Assembly: GCA_949775045.1 (NCBI GenBank) | Contig: OX459105.1 | Span: 5,982,069 to 6,046,068, forward strand | Direction: 5' to 3' | Length of the DNA: 64,000 nt | From: Metridium senile | Taxonomy: Eukaryota; Cnidaria; Anthozoa; Actiniaria; Metridiidae | Part shown: piece after piece, positions 58,104-64,000 of the stretch | Position numbering within the stretch: the first letter of the stretch is position 1 | Layout of the letters: each line of letters opens with the position of its first letter | Program-made: the position numbers and the translations under genes | The notes under the pieces: generated by a model | What the model was told of the DNA's origin: nothing | The model's input: only the letters and a program-made list of their open reading frames with translations | Database searches by the model: none

Positions 58104-58249
58104 ATCGAGGGCATTATGCTGTGATAGTTGCCCGCGGAAACTGAATGTTCAGAAAAACAAATAGTCGCCTGAGAACGCAGTTCGAGGTGGACTATGAAGT
58201 TTTGAGGAACATCCAGTTTCCAAGGGCAACTATAACAGCATAATGCCCA
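58104..58249. mobile_element. 146-bp foldback element
   Basis: GGGCATTATGCTGTGATAGTT at the left is matched by AACTATAACAGCATAATGCCC at the right; AACTGAATGTTC pairs with GAACATCCAGTT. Confidence 0.8.
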
Positions 58250-58810
58250 AGATTTGAACTACGCGCTCTATTGTTTTTATTATTCAACAACAAAATTTTC
58301 CGAAGCGGACGAAAAGCTCAGCGGGCACTATGCGCTGATAGTATCCCTCCGCGGTGGGCACTATCACGTCACGTGATCGCCCCTCGACCAATGAGAGTGG
58401 AGGAAAATTGCTTGCAGTTGAATTATAATAGTTAATAGTCATATTGTTACAACAGATATAATAGATTAATAATAATAGATTGATAAGACAAGAAAATATA
58501 AATGTAATTGTTCATAGGAGAGCTAAAGTATCATTTATATTTTCCCATTTTTTGTTATGCGCGTTTTTTGTTATGCTAGCATTCATTTCCCGCGCAAACC
58601 ACAGGAAACCCACGATTCAATTCTGCCCTATCATGCCACAATAATTCGTGAATTTGCAATTCACCGTTTGAGCAAAAAATTATCGGACAAATTGTGAAAA
58701 ATATATTACAAATTGTTATTTTCATTTAGCCCCCCGGTACCTGTTCTAGCGATTTGAATTTAATTTGATTTAATCTAATTTTTTAGTTTACGCTTTAGTT
58801 TAGACGGCGC

Positions 58811-58823
58811 TATAAATTTGCAT
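58811..58823 (+). promoter_or_regulatory. TATA box overlapping an octamer motif
   Basis: TATAAAT at 58811-58817 runs into ATTTGCAT at 58816-58823, the classic POU-factor octamer. They lie about 100 bases before the ATG of the next gene, a sensible distance for a core promoter. Confidence 0.5.
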
Positions 58824-58912
58824 ATGATGTAGACAAAACACGAGCGATTTCAGTCCACGAATTCTCCCTTTGATAACAAGAATACATATCGTTGAGTTGT
58901 AGATCCAACGCT

Positions 58913-59737
58913 ATGCGACTTTATCTGGACAGAAATCTAGCTAGGTTTAATACCTCAGCCGAATCTAAAGGGTTCAAACTGACTCACTTCGTCGACGGTC
59001 TTGATGAAGAAATCTTCGATCAAATCAAAGACTGGGAAAATTTGTTGAAAAATCGGCTTCAATCCAGCTCAACAAATTTGGTAGAAAAAGCGACGGGATT
59101 GTTAGAAAATGTTCATTTGGGAACAGCATATGAATGGGATGGTTTTCACTGCTTTATTGGGATACGAAACAGCCATGCTGTATTGTATTTTATTCCAATA
59201 GAAAGCCGCGAAACTCTTTATAACAAAACTGGCTGGCACACATTCACGTCGTCATTTGAAGTCGATGTTATGAGAATGCACTTGGCGTTTTCCCAAGAAG
59301 ATTCCAGTCGTTATGCCGTCTATATTAACACGTTGACACGACAGTTTGAAAATGTACCGCTATTCTTATGCGGTAATGTTTTAACCAGCTTCAAAGCTTT
59401 GCAAGTTTTGGCGTACATAACAGCGCTCCAGATAGGAAACTACAGAGAATTGGAGTCAGACTGCTTGGAGTTTGCTAAAGTAGCCGCTAAACTAGCGAAG
59501 AAACATTTTGCTACAAAGAGAGAGATTGCTAAAGCTAAAGTTAAGCTAGAAGTGGAAGATGCAATGGATTTAGATGAGTTGACTATAACGAGTTTTAAAA
59601 GCGAAGCGATATCTCGGCGCCATCAGACATCAAAGTACACTGGCTTGGTTTCCATCGTTACAGCTCAGTCACCTTTGATTCAAATGTTTCTTGTTTCGCT
59701 AGTAGTCATAACATTGTATCATTTCTTTATTCGTTGA
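58913..59737 (+). CDS. Single-exon protein of unknown family with C-terminal membrane anchor
   Basis: A 274-residue frame from the ATG at 58913 (MRLYLDRNLARF); the frame is open a few codons upstream but without an ATG. I do not recognise the family. The N-terminal third is polar and helical, followed by a mixed alpha/beta middle with several aromatic residues (YEWDGFHCFIGIRNSH, VLYFIPIESRETLYNKTGWH). A Lys/Ala-rich helix comes next (KVAAKLAKKHFATKREIAKA), then an acidic patch (EVEDAMDLDE). The final 20 or so residues (from about 253) are hydrophobic and end FFIR, which predicts a tail-anchored membrane protein facing the cytosol. No signal peptide. Promoter and poly(A) motifs on both sides and the lack of frame damage argue that it is a real gene. 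Intronless among intron-rich neighbours: a lineage-specific or retro-derived gene is possible. Confidence 0.8.
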   Translation: MRLYLDRNLARFNTSAESKGFKLTHFVDGLDEEIFDQIKDWENLLKNRLQSSSTNLVEKATGLLENVHLGTAYEWDGFHCFIGIRNSHAVLYFIPIESRETLYNKTGWHTFTSSFEVDVMRMHLAFSQEDSSRYAVYINTLTRQFENVPLFLCGNVLTSFKALQVLAYITALQIGNYRELESDCLEFAKVAAKLAKKHFATKREIAKAKVKLEVEDAMDLDELTITSFKSEAISRRHQTSKYTGLVSIVTAQSPLIQMFLVSLVVITLYHFFIR

Positions 59738-59906
59738 ACAACACAATCTTTTTAAGTCCTAATTGACGAAAAAGGAACGATAGCTAGCGGTTAAGCTAGG
59801 ATGGATATTATCGTTTTTAAAAAAAAAAAAAAACTAGAGTAAAAATAACTAGCGGTTAAAGCTATTGTGTTTTCTTTTAATTTGAAGATTTCCCATAAAA
59901 ATTCAA

Positions 59907-59918
59907 AATAAAAATAAA
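59907..59918 (+). promoter_or_regulatory. Two consecutive AATAAA polyadenylation signals
   Basis: AATAAA at 59907-59912 and 59913-59918, about 170 bases after the stop codon of the 274-residue gene. Confidence 0.65.
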
Positions 59919-60073
59919 AGCTAAGAAAAAATTCCACTGTAATTTCTAGATTCACAAATACTTTTGTAAATAGGGCTAAACGTAATCAACTTTAGTTTTG
60001 CTTTGTGTTCAACGTATTGGGACCTTATTAGCATAACAATAAAACTTTGCCGAATAGACTACCCCAATGTATA

Positions 60074-62318
60074 CACCTATTTCAAAAGAGGTTGTCGGAG
60101 AGAATTGACAATTGGCGATTGCACGACTGAAAGGAACTTTGGGGAGATAGGATAATCATCGAGTTAGAGGTTGAGTTGAGTTTGAGTTGAGTTTGAGTTA
60201 ACATTGAGTTAGCTTTGAGTTAGCTTTGAGTTAGCTTTGAGTTAAGTAAAATATGAAATATCAACTTTAAATATCAATATAATTTTAATATATGCAATAA
60301 AACTGTAAAAAAAAAATACCTATACACTTACATATTCAAAAACGAATAAAAAACTGCATTATTTCACGTAGTCAAATTATAACAGCTTTACCTTATATCC
60401 TAGCAAATGTAGACAGTTTCTTTCAATGTCACTTCTAGTTAGATTTATTTTTAGTACATTTTCACTTAATACTTGTAAGTTTGACTCTAAATAAATGTAA
60501 ATAACTGTAAAAAAATAATACAGACTGGCCGGTAGTCTGGCCGCCATGTTTTTTTCAACACAGGGATCCCATTCATTTTCCGTGTGTTACAACACAGGAA
60601 GCCCATTTTTTTGGAAAAACGAAAACGAAGAATTAAAAATTTTTGTTTTTTCTGTCCTGAAAAGCAGGGATTGTTTTAATTCTACATTAAGATAAATAAG
60701 AAATTTCCAATACATTTTTGATGCGGCCAGGAGAGTCAACCTCAACAAATCATATAAAATATATATATTAAAAATCTATAAAAATACTAAAAATATAGTC
60801 AGAACTTACACCATAAACTTAAACTTACACCATCTTCAAATTTATGGAAGTTGTGTTGCATGTCACTATCTTCCTTGCGATAGACTCATCAGCGATAGAC
60901 TCATAAGTAGCATTTCATGTATAGTTGAAATAAAACGGCTTTCCCTTATATCCACGCAAATTTTGTTAGTTTCTAGCAATCGTATATTTAGTTAAATCTG
61001 TTTTCAGCACAATTTTACACAATACTTGCTGGGTTGACTCCAAACTGATAAATGTAAAAAAACAACATCAACATATACATCCATACTGGCCGAGACTCGC
61101 CATGATCTTCAACACAGGGCTCCCACATGTAACAAAGGAAAAATATTATGTTTCTCTTTTTATAGAGCTATTTGTCAAAGGTGCATATATAATTGAATTT
61201 GAATATTAATAAATAATAAATAAGCGAATAAAATATATCATGAGATAAATGCCATGTTATGTTATTGTTGCAGTTTTAATTTATTATTTATTTTATAATA
61301 AATGAATAATTTTAAAACGATGGACAGAAAATTTAATTTCAAAGACAATAACATGCTACCAACTGGTTAACATACCCGGCCACATCTGCCACAATAGTTT
61401 AAAAAAATAGTTTTCTCATTAAGTTTTAAAACAGCACTTACCTCGAAATTGATTTGAAATTAAAACAGCAATTAGTTGAATGCTTAACAATTAGGGAATA
61501 CCATTAAAGCAGAATGAATTCATGCAATACTTACATACAAGACACGGACGTCCAAGATGAACCGCTGACAAAAAACGAGCATGCGTAGATCCACACATGT
61601 CATGTGAAAGTTGAGGTAGACTCTCCTGGCCGCATCAAAAAAGTATTGGAAATTTTCTATTTATCGTAATGTAGAATTTCGGAATATTAAAACAATCCCC
61701 GCTTTTCAGGACAAAAAACAAAAATCTTCAATTTTGTTTTTCCAAAAAATGGGCTTCCTGTGTTGTAACACACGGAAAATGAATGGGATCCCTGTGTTGA
61801 AAAAAACATGGCGGCCAGACTATCGGCCAGTCTGTATTTTTTTATAGTTATTTACATTTATTTAGAGTCAAACTTACTAGTATTAAGTGAAATTGTACTA
61901 AGAATTAATCTAACTAGAAGTGACATTGAAAGAAACTGTCTACATTTGCTAGGATATAAGGTAAAGTTGTTATAATTTGACTACGTGAAATAGTGCAGTT
62001 TTTTATTCGTTTTTGAATATGTAAGTGTATAGGTGTATTTTTTTACAGTTTTATTGCATATATTAAAATTATATTGATATTTAAAGTTGATATTTCATAT
62101 TTTACTTAACTCAAAGCTAACTCAAAGCTAACTCAAAGCTAACTCAAACTCAACTCAAACTCAACTCAACCTCTAACTCGATGATTAGCCAATCCCAACT
62201 TTGGGTATTCTTTTTTGACAAGTAAAATTAAATTCATGAAGTTTTAGAGCCTAAAAACACAAGGAAAATCCACGTTCTTTCAGTTCCTGTCGGTCGACAG
62301 CCTTTTTTGAAATAGGAG
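60074..62318. mobile_element. 2.2-kb palindromic element with TA flanks (CACCTATTTCAAA family)
   Basis: Outer ends CACCTATTTCAAAAGAGG and CCTTTTTTGAAATAGGAG, with TA on both sides. Inner arms 60152-60745 and 61611-62188 (about 590 bp) are nearly perfect reverse complements, containing TTGAGTTAGCTTTGAGTTAG, GATGCGGCCAGGAGAGTC and CACACGGAAAATGAATGGG in opposite orientations. The central 860 bases show no long frame. It is a non-autonomous long-TIR element or two nested elements. Confidence 0.87.
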
Positions 62319-64000
62319 TACACTTATTTCAGAAACGGTTGATCATGACGAAACGAATGGGTCTAGGTTAACAATGAAGATGGATACTTCTGGTTATGAA
62401 CTTCTGACAATAGTTACTCGGGCTTTCCAAAGGAAACCCGAGTCTTAAAATGGGCTTCAATGTTTTTTTTTTTTTTTTTCTTGGGTCGCAAAACGCCGTC
62501 TAGTCGTCACCGCGCATGCGTATGCTCACAGCGCATGCGTAGACTGGCCAATAGGAGCACATGGATATTTGATTCGTCGAAGGATTGATTTCTAGGTGGA
62601 ATATTCTCATATTTTATGCGCTCACTCCACATGATTCGCAGTAGAATTACACTTAAGTTTATGTCGAATGTTTTCGGAAAGCGGTCACTGTGAATTTTAA
62701 TAAAGATCATGCAATTTACGGGCTAAATAAGCGAGCCAACTTATTATGATGGAATTTATCCAGAAATCGTCCCTGCTATAAACTCATAATGCTATGGAAT
62801 TGATTCACAACCAGTTACAAAGGACGAAGCTGTTACTACTGGATATTTAACTGTATTGTAAGCATTCTTAGAGAGTACGATACAGCGCACTAGAAGCGAA
62901 GACAACAACAGTATAATACTTTAGTGATGTTTAGGGTAAATATTTTGCTTCTTGTAATTATTTATTTTATATTTTTGATTAAAATAACGAGTTTATCTGT
63001 CATTAGTTTAATTTTATTGACTATACTATTAGCTCGTACAAGCTTCAGATCCGCGATTGATTGGCGATTGCAGAGCGCTTAGCTTCTCGGCAAAGAACAA
63101 CAGTTAAGTTTAAACTTAATCGCTTCAACCTATTATCTAGCAGTTGAACGATGAAAGTAATATTTCTTTGTTTACAATATGTCAGATAACGTGACCGATT
63201 TTAAACATCAAGGTCAAGCTAGACAACAACAAATATAAAACAGCTGAAATCAGCCTCTCTGAAAACTACATCCAACAGCCTAAATTAAATCGCCTCAAAT
63301 ATAACACCAATTGCTTTAGTGACTAGTATCTATCTTGCTTTTTCTTGCGTTTATTTTGCAAGAACAACTTTAATAACACTGTTTCTAGACAGTCTTTGAG
63401 CTCGCATGTATCACTGCACGAACCGAACATCGATATCCAGGTAAAAGCGGTATAGGCAAGCGGATCACGGACTGAAGGAACGGACCAAACAGAAAAGGAG
63501 GATGACCAAAAAAATAACTTTTTTTCGCTTCAAATCATCTCAAGCTAATCCAAGAAAATGATTACATAATCGTAATGATATGGCGCGTTTTTCGTGTCAA
63601 AATTCGAATCTGTCATTCTTCAATTCAATCATTCAATGCGAACATGCAATTCTTCAATTCAAACATGCAATTCTTCAATGCGAACATGCTATTCTTCAAT
63701 TCAAACATGCGATTGTTCGATGCGAACATGCAATCATTTATTCAATCGTGCTACTCCTCAATTCAAACATGCTATTCTTCAATTCGAACATGCCATTATT
63801 CAATTCAAACATGCTATTCTTCAATCCAAACATGCTATTCTTCAATTCAAACATGCTATTCTTCAATTCAAACATGCAATTCTTCAATGCTAATATGCTA
63901 TTCTTCAATTCAAACATGCGACCCTGTCTTTATGCGTCATTTCGTCATGCGGCTCGGTCGTTCTTCGCTTTCGTCGTTATGCATCACTTTGTCATGCGCT
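62319..64000. other. Non-coding right end of the window
   Basis: I see no coding exon. It includes a poly(T) tract at 62466-62480, a doubled GCGCATGCGTA motif at 62512-62541, unique AT-rich DNA and the short repeat array at 63610-63925. Confidence 0.55.
63610..63925. repeat. Tandem array, unit about 19-20 bp, about 16 copies
   Basis: The unit resembles ATTCTTCAATTCAAACATGC, with variants (CAATGCGAACATGC, CAATCATT). The surrounding DNA shows related ATGCG/CATGCG words up to the window end. Confidence 0.9.

Noticed and set aside
58892..58912. Seven-codon upstream extension of the 274-residue gene
   Set aside because: It would need a TTG start; the first ATG at 58913 is the natural start.

Overview
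This is a nuclear genome window from an animal, most likely an early-branching or otherwise repeat-rich marine invertebrate. Genes are split into short exons (34 to 219 bases) with GT-AG introns, the proteins are metazoan families (TRIM-NHL, MFSD14/HIAT1 transporter, kelch protein), the DNA is AT-rich, and non-coding space is crowded with foldback MITEs and ATC-type minisatellites. The phylum cannot be fixed from the sequence; a cnidarian- or sponge-like genome is my guess.

Layout. 1-12,965 (block A) and 22,671-30,770 (block B) are two direct copies of one segmental duplication. Each carries the start of an intronless TRIM-NHL gene on the minus strand and, upstream of it, the 3' exons of an MFSD14 transporter gene. 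Block B joins a complete 12-exon MFSD14 gene (27,549-38,861, minus; 498 residues with every splice phase consistent). Block A keeps only exons 10, 11 and an altered exon 12, so it is a broken copy. Between the blocks (12,966-21,672) I see no convincing gene, only palindromic elements and tandem repeats.

MFSD14 is head-to-head with a 17-exon plus-strand kelch gene (39,368-54,619; 499 residues: six kelch repeats, a Ser-rich linker and a C-terminal coiled coil). Only about 506 bases separate the two start codons, which suggests a shared promoter. Downstream and convergent is a two-exon NADPH-dependent FMN reductase-like gene (55,789-56,875, minus). It is followed by an intronless plus-strand gene of unknown family (58,913-59,737, 274 residues) with a C-terminal membrane anchor, a TATA box, an octamer motif and poly(A) signals. 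The rest, to 64,000, is a 2.2-kb palindromic element and tandem repeats.

The most informative non-genic signal is the set of short inverted-repeat transposons. The A/B duplication provides empty sites inside the window for two of them, showing TA target duplications exactly. Other families show 9-bp (TAGCCT ends), 11-bp (nested 806-bp element) and TAA target duplications. The genes are neighbours and do not form an evident pathway: the TRIM protein is a probable ubiquitin ligase, MFSD14 a multi-pass solute carrier, the kelch protein a trafficking-type scaffold, and the FMN reductase-like protein a flavodoxin-fold protein.
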